NCBI GenBank assembly: GCA_903824785.1 | Contig: CAIJYD010000052.1 | Location: forward strand, 18,486 to 82,485 | Length of the DNA: 64,000 bases | Reading direction: 5' to 3' | DNA from: an uncultured Bacteroidota bacterium | Lineage (GTDB): Bacteria > Bacteroidota > Bacteroidia > Bacteroidales > VadinHA17 | Part shown: piece after piece, positions 35,379-43,240 of the stretch | Layout of the letters: each line of letters begins with the position of its first letter | Position numbering within the stretch: position 1 is the stretch's first letter | Program-made: the position numbers and the translations under genes | The notes under the pieces: model-generated | The model's input: the letters and a program-made list of their open reading frames with translations, nothing else | Database searches by the model: none | What the model was told of the DNA's origin: nothing

Positions 35379-36773
35379 ATGGAAAGAAAAGATAAGATAA
35401 CAATCCTTATCCTTGATGATGAAAAACAGTTTACTGAAGAATTGAGCGATTTTTTCCAGGGTTCAGATTATGAGTCGTTTGAAGCCAATACAGCCGAAGT
35501 TGCAAGAAAAATTCTTGTCGAAAACAAGATTGATCTGCTGATACTTGATGTACGTTTGCCGGGTGTTAACGGACTGGATATCCTTAAAGAGGTAAAGGTT
35601 TTGTTCCCTGATATGGAAGTTATCATCATTTCGGCTCATGGCGATATGGATACTGTTATCAAGGCAATGCGGCTCGGGGCTTTTGATTATTTGCGTAAAC
35701 CATTCAGATTTATCGACATCCAGATTGCTATTGAGCGTACCCAGAAATATCTTCAGCTTCAGCGTAAACTGAAGCAGATGGAAGAAAAAAATTCCCTGAT
35801 CTCAAAAAATCTGGAGGAGAGGATCGATCGTCAGTTTATTGGTGTCAGCCCTCAGATCCTTGACGTATTTGAACAAGCTGTTACCTCCGCAAATTACCCT
35901 GATGCAAACGTGCTTATTACCGGTGAGAGCGGAACCGGGAAAGAAAATATTGCCCGAATCATTCACTATTCAAGCGTGAGGAAAGATCATATTTTCTGTG
36001 CAGTAAACAGCAGTGCAATAACCGAAACACTTCTGGAAAGTGAATTCTTTGGTCACAAAAAAGGATCGTTTACAGGAGCCATTAGCGACAAGATGGGATT
36101 CTTTGAAGTTTGTAATCAGGGAACCTTATTTCTCGATGAAATTGCCGATATGCCTTTTAATCTCCAGGCAAAGATTCTGCGTGCCACCGAAGAGAAGGTA
36201 ATTACCAGAGTGGGCGATACAACACAGATTAAAACCGACTTCAGGATTATATCCGCTACAAATCACGATATTGATAAAAGGGTGGAGAAGAAAAAATTCA
36301 GGCTCGACCTCCTTCACAGGCTCAATACTCTTCATATCCATATTCCTGCTCTGCGCGAAAGACCGGAAGATATTAAACCTCTCCTGACCCATTTTGTTGA
36401 TAATTATGCCACAAAATTCAATAAACCGAATATACATGTTTCAGCAGAGGTCTTTAGTGAGCTGTTGAAATATGATTTTCCCGGAAATGTCAGGGAGCTG
36501 AGAAATATGGCAGAACGGGCCATTATCCTCTGCAAAGGTACTATCCTCAGGATATCTGATTTTCCTGTCAGGCAGCAAAAAGCACTTGTTCCTGTAGTGC
36601 AATCAGTTCATGTGGATCTAAAAGCCAATGAAATTAAAATGATCCGTAAAGCGCTTCAGGACAGTAAGTTCAATCAAAAAACAGCCGCAGGATTACTGGG
36701 GATAACACGCGATGCCCTTATGCGGAAAATGAAGAAATTTGGTATTACCGTTAGCAAGGGTGAGGAGGAATAG
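35379..36773 (+). CDS. NtrC-family sigma-54-dependent response regulator
   Basis: A 464-residue regulator. The receiver carries phospho-acceptor D57 (LLILDVRLPG). The AAA+ domain has Walker A GESGTGKENIAR, the sigma-54 contact loop GSFTGA (the usual GAFTGA with Ala to Ser) and Walker B TLFLDEIADMP. The C-terminal Fis-type helix-turn-helix is QKTAAGLLGITRDALMRKM. When phosphorylated it should hydrolyse ATP to open sigma-54 promoters. It follows the four-PAS kinase by 2 bases and ends the island operon at a terminator. A good -24/-12 promoter lies 160 bases downstream. Whether the Ser in the loop matters is not known to me. Confidence 0.95.
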   Translation: MERKDKITILILDDEKQFTEELSDFFQGSDYESFEANTAEVARKILVENKIDLLILDVRLPGVNGLDILKEVKVLFPDMEVIIISAHGDMDTVIKAMRLGAFDYLRKPFRFIDIQIAIERTQKYLQLQRKLKQMEEKNSLISKNLEERIDRQFIGVSPQILDVFEQAVTSANYPDANVLITGESGTGKENIARIIHYSSVRKDHIFCAVNSSAITETLLESEFFGHKKGSFTGAISDKMGFFEVCNQGTLFLDEIADMPFNLQAKILRATEEKVITRVGDTTQIKTDFRIISATNHDIDKRVEKKKFRLDLLHRLNTLHIHIPALRERPEDIKPLLTHFVDNYATKFNKPNIHVSAEVFSELLKYDFPGNVRELRNMAERAIILCKGTILRISDFPVRQQKALVPVVQSVHVDLKANEIKMIRKALQDSKFNQKTAAGLLGITRDALMRKMKKFGITVSKGEEE

Positions 36774-36781
36774 TTCATTAT

Positions 36782-36800
36782 CGCACAAGTGTGCGTTTTT
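36782..36800 (+). terminator. Rho-independent terminator of the signalling operon
   Basis: CGCACAAGTGTGCG (36782-36795) forms a tight hairpin followed by TTTTT (36796-36800). It lies 8 bases past the stop of the NtrC-type gene. Confidence 0.8.
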
Positions 36801-37169
36801 ATCAGATTAATTCAAATAATTCTCAGAAATCTTTTCTGACCGAACTTTTTTCATTAAGAAGTTTCATTTTTTTTATAGCTATGGCTTAAGCTTTTAACAA
36901 GGCTTTTCAGGCTGTTTCTTCTAATCTTGTATTTTGTGGCACGCCCTTTGGTTAATCTTTTCTGTAGAGATTATAATATTTTAAAATTAACAAACCTCCC
37001 CTTACGAAAAGGAAACCGATAATTTGCTACTACAGTTCTCAAATAAAATAATGAAATACATTTTTAAAATCATTGTTGCCTTCGTTGCACCAGGCGACAT
37101 GATCTACACCCTGAAACCTTTTTAATGATGGTTGTATGTCGTTCTGGTACTAACTTAAAATCAAGACAA
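36801..37169. other. Intergenic region with sigma-54 promoter and a 24-aa ORF
   Basis: After the terminator this stretch carries the sigma-54 promoter. Further on, 37051-37125 is an open frame MKYIFKIIVAFVAPGDM... of 24 residues in the predicted leader. No start-associated ribosome site is clear. It is an unproven leader peptide. Confidence 0.35.
36937..36951 (+). promoter_or_regulatory. Sigma-54 (-24/-12) promoter
   Basis: TGGCACG-CCCT-TTGG matches the consensus TGGCACG-N4-TTGC with one mismatch. The -24 GG (36938-36939) and the -12 pair (36950-36951) have the proper 12-base phase, preceded by T. Predicted start near 36963. It lies directly downstream of a sigma-54 activator gene and upstream of the lysozyme-like gene. 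An enhancer site for the regulator is not recognised. Confidence 0.6.
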
Positions 37170-37730
37170 ATGAATAAGAAAATTGTAATGCTTCCATTCT
37201 TTGCTCTGTTTTTTTCAATCTGCTCTGCACCCGATTTGTCCGATATTGTCTGGAAAACAAATGAGAAATTCGCCCTCTCAGAAATAAAAAGATGGGTTTG
37301 GGAAAAAGAGTTTGCCCGCTGGAAAAATGACCTCGGTTTTAAAGAATCGAGCGGAGACTGGACCATCTATAACAGAAACGGCTGTATCGGTACCTACCAG
37401 TTCCGTATTGCTACTATTGAACATCTAGGCTATAAAGGAATAACATTTGAAAAATTTAAATCCAATCCTGAGATATTTCCACCGGAATTGCAGGAGGAGG
37501 TTTTCAGAGCACTTATCAAAAAAAATGCACACGACCTGAAAAAGTTTGAAAAATATATTGGACTAACCGTAAAAGGAGTCTTGATTACCCGTTCCGGACT
37601 TCTTGCAGCTGCCCATCTCGGAGGTATAATCGGTGTGAAATCATTCCTCCTTTTGGATAAGAATGTTATGGATATGAATGGCACATCAGTCAGAGACTAC
37701 CTCATCAAATTCCAGGGTTATGATATTTAA
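37170..37730 (+). CDS. Exported lysozyme/lytic-transglycosylase-like protein
   Basis: A 186-residue protein with a signal peptide (MNKKIVMLPFFALFFSICSA). The core resembles the lysozyme/SLT superfamily: catalytic-Glu segment GFKESSGDW, then YNRNGCIGTYQF matching the GxxGxxQF strand of transglycosylases, and a later helix GLLAAAHLGGIIGV like the AAYNxG/AAHLGG region. It should cut or remodel peptidoglycan in the periplasm. I chose ATG 37170 rather than 37125 because it gives a proper signal peptide. It lies about 200 bases downstream of the sigma-54 promoter, so it is the candidate target of the adjacent regulator. The family placement is by motif only. Confidence 0.72.
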   Translation: MNKKIVMLPFFALFFSICSAPDLSDIVWKTNEKFALSEIKRWVWEKEFARWKNDLGFKESSGDWTIYNRNGCIGTYQFRIATIEHLGYKGITFEKFKSNPEIFPPELQEEVFRALIKKNAHDLKKFEKYIGLTVKGVLITRSGLLAAAHLGGIIGVKSFLLLDKNVMDMNGTSVRDYLIKFQGYDI

Positions 37731-38111
37731 CGTGCACCACTTAAGAAATTTTCCTTCCTGCCAGACTCATATAGTTTGGAGTGAGCTAAAGTGCCTGAAG
37801 TTAAAAGGCAACAGGTTACAGGCTCCCGATAGCTCCCGATAGCTCCCGATAGCTCCCGGGACGGGATGGCTACCAGAAGAAATTATGCTAGGTGCGGCAA
37901 AAGTCCATATAGTCAATAAAGTAGTCCGACTTGCACGACCTGCACGACAATATTCTTCACCTCACCCCCATCAAATTTTCCCTCTTTGTTTCCTTTTTGC
38001 TTCCTGTAATTATTTGCTATGTTTTATTTTATTTGTTTATTTTGAAATGAGTAACAATCCAACCGGGTTAAGGATAGACGGGTGGAATTGAAAAAGGTAA
38101 AAAATATTATT
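37731..38111. other. Mosaic intergenic repeat region
   Basis: No gene is supported here. The stretch combines three repeat pieces found separately elsewhere: AGTTTGGAGTGAGCTAAAG (37773-37791, inverted at 25326), the CTCCCGATAG array (37823-37852 plus trailing GGGACGGGATG, as at 3907), and two GACTTGCAC-type units with the GACAATATTCTTCA tail (37928-37959, as at 25235). Confidence 0.7.
37823..37869. repeat. 10-bp tandem array, second locus
   Basis: Three copies of CTCCCGATAG (37823-37852), then CTCCCGGGACGGGATGG. Compared with the array at 3907 it has one copy fewer and lacks the CTAT half of the palindrome. Confidence 0.75.
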
Positions 38112-38492
38112 ATGAATGGCCTTGCAATTTTAATAGCTGACGACGAACCGATGATTCTTCTCAATACATCTGAAACTCTTGAAAAATTCGGTTACAATAT
38201 TCTGAAAGCTGTCAACGGGAAAGAAGCACTTGATATAGCACTTGAAAAATTGCCTGATCTTATTTTGCTCGACTGGGGAATGCCGGTAATGGATGGGATG
38301 GAAGCTTTGATTAAAATTAAAGCTGATCCCGCCACTAAACTGATCCCTGTTATTATTGTAACAGGTCAGATGACATCTGCCGAAAACCTCGCTGCTGCGA
38401 TGAGTGCCGGTGCAGACGACCTGATAAAAAAACCGTTCAGACGAAGCGACCTGCTGGATTGTATTTCTTCCGCGTTGAAACTGGTTGGTTAG
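38112..38492 (+). CDS. Single-domain response regulator
   Basis: A lone CheY-type receiver of about 126 residues: acidic pair in LIADDEPMI, phospho-acceptor Asp in LILLDWGMPVMDG, Thr in VIIVTGQ, and Lys in LIKKPF. No output domain is present. It could be a phosphate sink or relay for the nearby kinases. I preferred ATG 38112 (MNGLAILIADDE) over the in-frame ATG at 38082, which would add ten non-conserved residues. It is separated from the kinase operon by the lysozyme-like gene and the mosaic repeat region. Confidence 0.88.
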   Translation: MNGLAILIADDEPMILLNTSETLEKFGYNILKAVNGKEALDIALEKLPDLILLDWGMPVMDGMEALIKIKADPATKLIPVIIVTGQMTSAENLAAAMSAGADDLIKKPFRRSDLLDCISSALKLVG

Positions 38493-38636
38493 CAACGATA
38501 TACTATTGTCTTTTTCTACAATTCCTTTTAACACTGGTTTCTCCTGTTGGTTCTGATATCAATTAAACATTTTCTGATATTGTTTGTTAAACATTAGTAA
38601 ATCAAATTATGATTAGTAAAATTGAATCATAAATAA

Positions 38637-38644
38637 TAATTTTG
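38637..38644 (+). promoter_or_regulatory. Possible -7 box
   Basis: TAATTTTG fits TAnnTTTG and lies 32 bases before the ATG at 38677. No -33 TTG at the usual spacing was found. Confidence 0.35.
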
Positions 38645-38676
38645 TCAAATTAATTTAAACCAAAACAGATTAGAAT

Positions 38677-39744
38677 ATGAAATTTAGCAAACTTATCCTT
38701 CCGGCGGTACTGGCATTAATACTCGGAATTGTTATCGTATCGTGCACAGGTAATACAGCACAAAAGAGTGCTAACACACCTGTAGAATACTTCAGGGCCC
38801 TTCAGTTCAGCGAAACGCCTTACGATATTGAAAAGGGAACTCATCCCCTGACTGCCGACGAAGCAAAAACGATTAACAGTTACAAATTTACAAGAGATAA
38901 TACAGGACGGCTTATTTCGGTGGAATTTGTAAGGAATAATGTGCTCCTCGGATACTCTTCAATGGGTGGCGGTGCTGCAAAAATCACTTACGACTACACC
39001 GGAAATAAGCAGGTAAAACATTTTTTTGACAAGGATAATCAGCCGGTTGAAAATTCTGGCGTATTTGCATTCGATTATTCTCTGGACGCAAACGGCAATC
39101 GGACAGGTCTGATGTTTCTGGCAAAAAATGGCCAAATGATAGAGAACAGAAATAAAATTCATTCATGGACCTGGAGTATTCTTCCTGATGGTATGGTAAG
39201 AGAATTACGATACAATCTTGCAGGTGTTGAGACTGTTATGAATCCATTCTGCCCGTTTTTTGAACTCAGGTTTTCCTATAATGAAAAAGGTTATGTAACA
39301 AGAATGGCAAATTACAAAGCCGATACACTTTATAACTGTACAGCAGAGAATTGTGGTGATATCGGAGTTTCATATTTTACTTTTGTACCAAACGAAAAAG
39401 GTGACCTTGAAAGCTTTTCAGTTTTTAATGTATTCGGACAGATGTCTAACCTGTATGCAGGATGGTCAAAACGTATTAATAAGGTTGATGAGAACGGCTA
39501 TGTCGTAGAGACTGCTGTTTATGATCAGGATGATGAATATGTAAGTGGTAAAAATATTCCTGTTACTCAGAATGTTTATGATACTCATGGAGCACTTATT
39601 GAGGCTAAAAACATGGATAAGGATAGAAATCTTATAAACAGTCCGGATAACGGTGTTGCTATAACTGAATATAAATATGACGAACTTGGTAACCGTATTG
39701 AGACACTAAGGTTTGATAAGGATAAAGTTGTGGTAAAACTTTAA
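38677..39744 (+). CDS. Hypothetical lipoprotein with YD-like repeats
   Basis: A 355-residue exported lipoprotein (signal to about residue 24, lipobox IVSC). The mature part contains repeated aromatic, Asp/Asn/Gly-rich units such as YDYTGNKQVKHFFDKDNQPV, DYSLDANGNRTGLMFLAKNG, FSYNEKGYVTRMANYKAD and YKYDELGNRIETLRFDKD. These look like YD (RHS-type) or WG-type repeat strands and suggest a beta-rich, elongated surface protein. No enzymatic motif is seen. The rhodanese lipoprotein gene follows after 18 bases, so the two probably form an operon. Confidence 0.75.
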   Translation: MKFSKLILPAVLALILGIVIVSCTGNTAQKSANTPVEYFRALQFSETPYDIEKGTHPLTADEAKTINSYKFTRDNTGRLISVEFVRNNVLLGYSSMGGGAAKITYDYTGNKQVKHFFDKDNQPVENSGVFAFDYSLDANGNRTGLMFLAKNGQMIENRNKIHSWTWSILPDGMVRELRYNLAGVETVMNPFCPFFELRFSYNEKGYVTRMANYKADTLYNCTAENCGDIGVSYFTFVPNEKGDLESFSVFNVFGQMSNLYAGWSKRINKVDENGYVVETAVYDQDDEYVSGKNIPVTQNVYDTHGALIEAKNMDKDRNLINSPDNGVAITEYKYDELGNRIETLRFDKDKVVVKL

Positions 39745-39762
39745 CCGAAACTGGATTTTTAT

Positions 39763-40809
39763 ATGAATAAACAAAACATTCCGGTATTCTTTATTAATCT
39801 TCTTTTCCTCCTTTTGATTGCCGGATGCACAGGGAATAAATCAGAAAAGAAGCAGGAGCAGGCAGCAGAACCAGTGGCTGAAGCTAAAACACCGGTCGTT
39901 GTCGGAAATGAGACTTCCTTACTGCTGAAAGATCTCGCAGATAATGGCGATTATGTTAACAGTCAGTCTTTCCCATCTCTTATTAAATCATCAATTGTTA
40001 ATGAAAGTCTCGGTAAAAATATTCTTGTCATTGATCTCAGAACAGCTAAGCAATTTTCAGAGGGTCATATAAGAAGTGCAGTAAGTAAGAAGTTTGAGGA
40101 GTTGCCAGTCTATTTTGAAACCGGGATAAAACCATTCGAGCTTGACAAGATTATTCTTGTTTGTGAAGATGGGCAGGTTTCAAGTTACACCACTTGCCTG
40201 CTGCGACTTATGGGTTATGGTAATGTCTATTCAATGAGATGGGGAATGAGTGCATGGAATAATAAATATGCCCAGGCCGGATGGTTAAGCGGGATCTCCG
40301 GAAAATATGAAGGAAACCTTGAAACAGGTGCTAACGAAAGACCATCATCCAAAGGGATGGCTGAACTTAATACCGGAATGAAAACCGGAGAAGAGATTGG
40401 GGCTGCAAGATTCAGTAAATTATTTCAGGAGGGTACAGGAAATATCCTGATTACAGCCGATGAAGTCTTCAGCGATCCACGTAAATATTATATTGTTAAT
40501 CTTGAACGGAAAGATAAATATGAAGATGGTCATATACCTGGTGCTATAAGATATAAACCGGAAGCTACTCTTGGATTTATTGATGAAATGGCCTCTGTTC
40601 CAACTGATAAGACGGTAGTTGTGTATTGTGGAACCGGACATAATTCCGGATTTGCAACAGCCTATCTGCGTCTGTTTGGTTATGATGCCCGTACATTGCG
40701 ATATGGAAATAACGGCTTTATGCACGACAAGATGCTAAAACAAAAAACAGCATTATCGTGGCTGCCATTTTCTGCCGCAGATGTTAATGATTTTGTAGTT
40801 GTAAAATAA
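39763..40809 (+). CDS. Two-domain rhodanese lipoprotein
   Basis: A 348-residue lipoprotein (lipobox IAGC about residue 22) with two rhodanese domains. The first (about 75-180) has LVIDLRTAKQFSEGHI and the active-site Cys in ILVCEDGQ. The second (about 220-320) has VNLERKDKYEDGHIPGA and the active-site Cys in VVYCGTGHNSG. Both catalytic cysteines are kept, so sulfane-sulfur transfer in the periplasm is possible. It converges with a minus-strand locus of rhodanese-like proteins and a YeeE/YedE transporter, which suggests a shared role in handling thiosulfate, sulfide or polysulfide. Confidence 0.88.
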   Translation: MNKQNIPVFFINLLFLLLIAGCTGNKSEKKQEQAAEPVAEAKTPVVVGNETSLLLKDLADNGDYVNSQSFPSLIKSSIVNESLGKNILVIDLRTAKQFSEGHIRSAVSKKFEELPVYFETGIKPFELDKIILVCEDGQVSSYTTCLLRLMGYGNVYSMRWGMSAWNNKYAQAGWLSGISGKYEGNLETGANERPSSKGMAELNTGMKTGEEIGAARFSKLFQEGTGNILITADEVFSDPRKYYIVNLERKDKYEDGHIPGAIRYKPEATLGFIDEMASVPTDKTVVVYCGTGHNSGFATAYLRLFGYDARTLRYGNNGFMHDKMLKQKTALSWLPFSAADVNDFVVVK

Positions 40810-40824
40810 TCCTTTTATATTTCA

Positions 40825-41292
40825 TCATAATTCCGGTCTGACTAATGTGTCGGGCCGGAATTTGTGTTTACCGGTCTCATTATCGGGGAAGCCGGTTAGG
40901 ATAAAAATGTTTTTCAATCCCATCTGGCTCAGAACCATCCAGATTCTTGCCGATACAGCAGGATCCTCTGAAAACAGGAGCACAGCTCCATCGTGTTTCC
41001 TGATAATTTCAATATTCCTTTTATCTAAAATCTCTCCTTCAGGAAGATAAAGGAATTCCGCACCCTGATCTTTAATAATATCCGCTTTGCCATTCAGGCA
41101 GACAATAAGTTTTTTTCCTGAAACAGTGTCTCTCTTGTCAAGTGCAATAATATTTGACCCCGAGAGGGAAGGCCCGGCCCATTTTTTCGCATCATTTTTA
41201 AAATAGCCGGTACCAAACGACCTGAAAAGAACCAGGATCAGAATTGGAATTACTACTGCAAGTACTGCTTTGTATCTCTTTATCAGGTTCAT
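40825..41292 (-). CDS. Membrane-anchored rhodanese-like protein without catalytic Cys
   Basis: A 155-residue protein with an N-terminal hydrophobic anchor (VLAVVIPILILVLF). A small alpha/beta domain of rhodanese type follows (GAEFLYLPEGEIL, GAVLLFSEDPAVSARIWMVLSQMGLKNIFILTGF). At the place where rhodaneses have the active Cys this protein has Ser (LFSED), so it should not transfer sulfur itself. I chose ATG 41292 because a longer start would overlap the upstream gene and lack a signal. It is the last gene of the minus-strand sulfur run, 10 bases after the other rhodanese-like gene. Confidence 0.7.
   Translation of the reverse strand: MNLIKRYKAVLAVVIPILILVLFRSFGTGYFKNDAKKWAGPSLSGSNIIALDKRDTVSGKKLIVCLNGKADIIKDQGAEFLYLPEGEILDKRNIEIIRKHDGAVLLFSEDPAVSARIWMVLSQMGLKNIFILTGFPDNETGKHKFRPDTLVRPEL
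40829..40862 (+). terminator. Hairpin between convergent genes
   Basis: AATTCCGG (40829-40836) and CCGGAATT (40855-40862) form a perfect 8-bp stem with an 18-base loop, followed by TTTG. It lies 20 bases past the rhodanese lipoprotein gene and overlaps the last codons of the opposite gene. The T-run is short. Confidence 0.4.
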
Positions 41293-41302
41293 AATATCTT
41301 CT

Positions 41303-41914
41303 TTATTCGCATCCTCCGTCAAGTTTTTTGGAGGCGCTGTGTTTCGATTCAATAAATTTCAGTTTCAGACTGTCAGGAAGGCTGTTTAGTTCAGTAAACA
41401 TCTTTCCGGCTCTGCTTCTGGTTTCAAAAAGGGCATTCTCCCTGGCAGAGATTTTTTCACCTGAGAACCGGCTGTTCATTACAGTATTGAACCACTCATT
41501 AAGACCACCTTTCATGACATAAATATTCTTATAATTCATCCCTTTGGCAATTACCAGGGCATAGTTTGAATCGAAATCACCGTTGGAGTAGAGGATATTC
41601 ATTGTATTTCCGCCTTTCAGAAAATTACCCTGATCGGCATTCAGAAATTCGCTGTAAGGAACATTAATTGAACCTGGAATATTAAAAGCCATATATTCCT
41701 TAGCCGGTCTGAGATCAATTATCTGAACAGTAGTGTCTTCCGATGCAACAAACCTTGCAACCTGATCTGCACTTAAGTATGTTTTTCCATCAAGGATCTC
41801 AGGAAGCAATTTATGAGGTTTAACTGTAAACGATCGGTTAGCAGAGAAAGGCAGAAATGCCAGAATAAACCCAAGACTTAAAAGAATTATTGAAAATTTT
41901 TCTCTCATATTCAT
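41303..41914 (-). CDS. Exported rhodanese-like protein with altered active site
   Basis: A 203-residue protein with an N-terminal hydrophobic signal or anchor. The rhodanese domain spans about 60-140: IIDLRPAKEYMAFNIPGSINVP, then the position of the catalytic Cys reads ILYSNGDFDS, so Cys is replaced by Ser. It ends with a Lys/Ser-rich helix and the tail LDGGCE, which supplies a different cysteine at the extreme C-terminus. It could be a binding or scaffold rhodanese, or use the tail Cys. It follows the YeeE/YedE-type gene by 12 bases and belongs to the same operon. Confidence 0.78.
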   Translation of the reverse strand: MNMREKFSIILLSLGFILAFLPFSANRSFTVKPHKLLPEILDGKTYLSADQVARFVASEDTTVQIIDLRPAKEYMAFNIPGSINVPYSEFLNADQGNFLKGGNTMNILYSNGDFDSNYALVIAKGMNYKNIYVMKGGLNEWFNTVMNSRFSGEKISARENALFETRSRAGKMFTELNSLPDSLKLKFIESKHSASKKLDGGCE

Positions 41915-41926
41915 ATTTTCAGGTTA

Positions 41927-42529
41927 TTAGAGTTCATTTGTTATTTCAGGTCGTGCAAATCTTTTTTCTGCAGCTTCGGCGATGGCGAACATTACCACGG
42001 CAGCGATGATAAGGAGAAAAATAAATACTCCGGGAGAAATCCCAAGAATATCATTAATCTTAACAGGTCCTTTATATGAACTGTTAGCCAGCTTTTCTAC
42101 CATCGGATATGTTTCGGCAAAAAGGAAAGCACCTGTCAGTCCGCCGGCAAAAAATACCATGGCATCAATCTTCCCTATCGAAAGTGCACAAAGTCCTGTT
42201 CCGGGACAAAATCCACCCATAATAAAACCGGCCCCCATAATAATGCCTCCTACAATTGAAGAGGTAACATAGAACTCGTTTACAAATACCTGATTCAGAT
42301 TGAGGAGCCCGAAGAAGCTCAGGAGCTGCGAACCGATAAGAGCTACAATTGCGGCTGTGAAAAATACTTTTATAACAGTTGTATCATATCCGTAGAACAT
42401 ACCTGCCAGTTTGCGGCTCGAAGAGAATCCGGCCTGCTCAAGCGCGAAGCCGAAACCAATGCCAATCAGCAGGGCTATAAGAAAATCGAGCCATTCGGGC
42501 ATTGAAATTAAAGATGTCAGAGGTCCCAT
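41927..42529 (-). CDS. YeeE/YedE-type transporter half (DUF6691)
   Basis: A 200-residue integral membrane protein with about five hydrophobic segments and the YeeE/YedE signature GGFCPGTGLCAL in the middle, preceded by GFALEQAGFSSSRKLAG. Full-length members such as TsuA import thiosulfate through conserved cysteines. Here the function is split over two genes, of which this is the second half. It lies between the first transporter half (65-base gap) and a rhodanese-like gene, which fits import of a sulfur species and hand-over to sulfur carriers. Confidence 0.85.
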   Translation of the reverse strand: MGPLTSLISMPEWLDFLIALLIGIGFGFALEQAGFSSSRKLAGMFYGYDTTVIKVFFTAAIVALIGSQLLSFFGLLNLNQVFVNEFYVTSSIVGGIIMGAGFIMGGFCPGTGLCALSIGKIDAMVFFAGGLTGAFLFAETYPMVEKLANSSYKGPVKINDILGISPGVFIFLLIIAAVVMFAIAEAAEKRFARPEITNEL

Positions 42530-42594
42530 TTTTTTTCTGTTTGATTATTTTTAAACTGTAATGGTTCTATAGTGTTATTTTGTTCTGCTTCCTG

Positions 42595-43104
42595 CTATAT
42601 CCAGTTCTTTCTGAAAAACCACGCAAAAGCATATGCAGACCCAAAGATTGCCATCATTGTAACAAAGCCGGCTACAGAGAGAACTGCCATCCCCGAAAGA
42701 GCAGCACCGCTGGTGCAACCTCTGGCAAGCTGAGCTCCATAAACAAAGAATACTCCTCCCAGGAAAGCAAACACCAGCCGTTTTGTTCTTGATATGTCGG
42801 GCGATTTTTCAACTTTTAACTTCAACCTTTTAGATAATGCTCCTGACAGGAATCCACCAATTACTACGCCGAGAATCTCAAAGGTGAGCCAGTTCTTTAA
42901 AGGTTTTTTTCCTCCTTCAAAATATTTGCTGTAATAGGTTGATCCTTCAGCATGAGGAGGGTCAACTGCTCCGACAATTGAGACCACACAGTATTTCAAG
43001 CCACCGCTTGCCCCAAGTCCGCGACCTGAAAGAAACATTGCAAGAAGCAGAACAATCCCAAGCATAGTACCTGCCAGGTAAGGATTCATGTATCTTTTTT
43101 TCAT
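42595..43104 (-). CDS. YeeE/YedE-type transporter half
   Basis: A 169-residue membrane protein, the first half of the split YeeE/YedE transporter. Its key segment is QLARGCTSGAALSGMAVLS, with the conserved Cys in a membrane re-entrant region, followed by a last helix and a basic end (FRKNWI). Together with the downstream half it should form a thiosulfate or related sulfur-compound channel in the inner membrane. It starts the minus-strand sulfur run and is divergent from truA. Confidence 0.85.
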   Translation of the reverse strand: MKKRYMNPYLAGTMLGIVLLLAMFLSGRGLGASGGLKYCVVSIVGAVDPPHAEGSTYYSKYFEGGKKPLKNWLTFEILGVVIGGFLSGALSKRLKLKVEKSPDISRTKRLVFAFLGGVFFVYGAQLARGCTSGAALSGMAVLSVAGFVTMMAIFGSAYAFAWFFRKNWI

Positions 43105-43240
43105 TTTTTGAAATTCTGTTATTTAAAGTTCTGAATAATACAAAAATAGTAAATGTAAGCCAATAGTCAATTCCCTTTCACTCTCTTATGTACTGTTCCC
43201 GAATTTTATAATACCTTTATATAATATTAAAACAGTAGAA

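Noticed and set aside
37885..38091. 68-codon frame in the mosaic spacer
   Set aside because: It is built mostly of dispersed repeat sequence and a low-complexity AT-rich run, and ends just before the receiver gene without family similarity.
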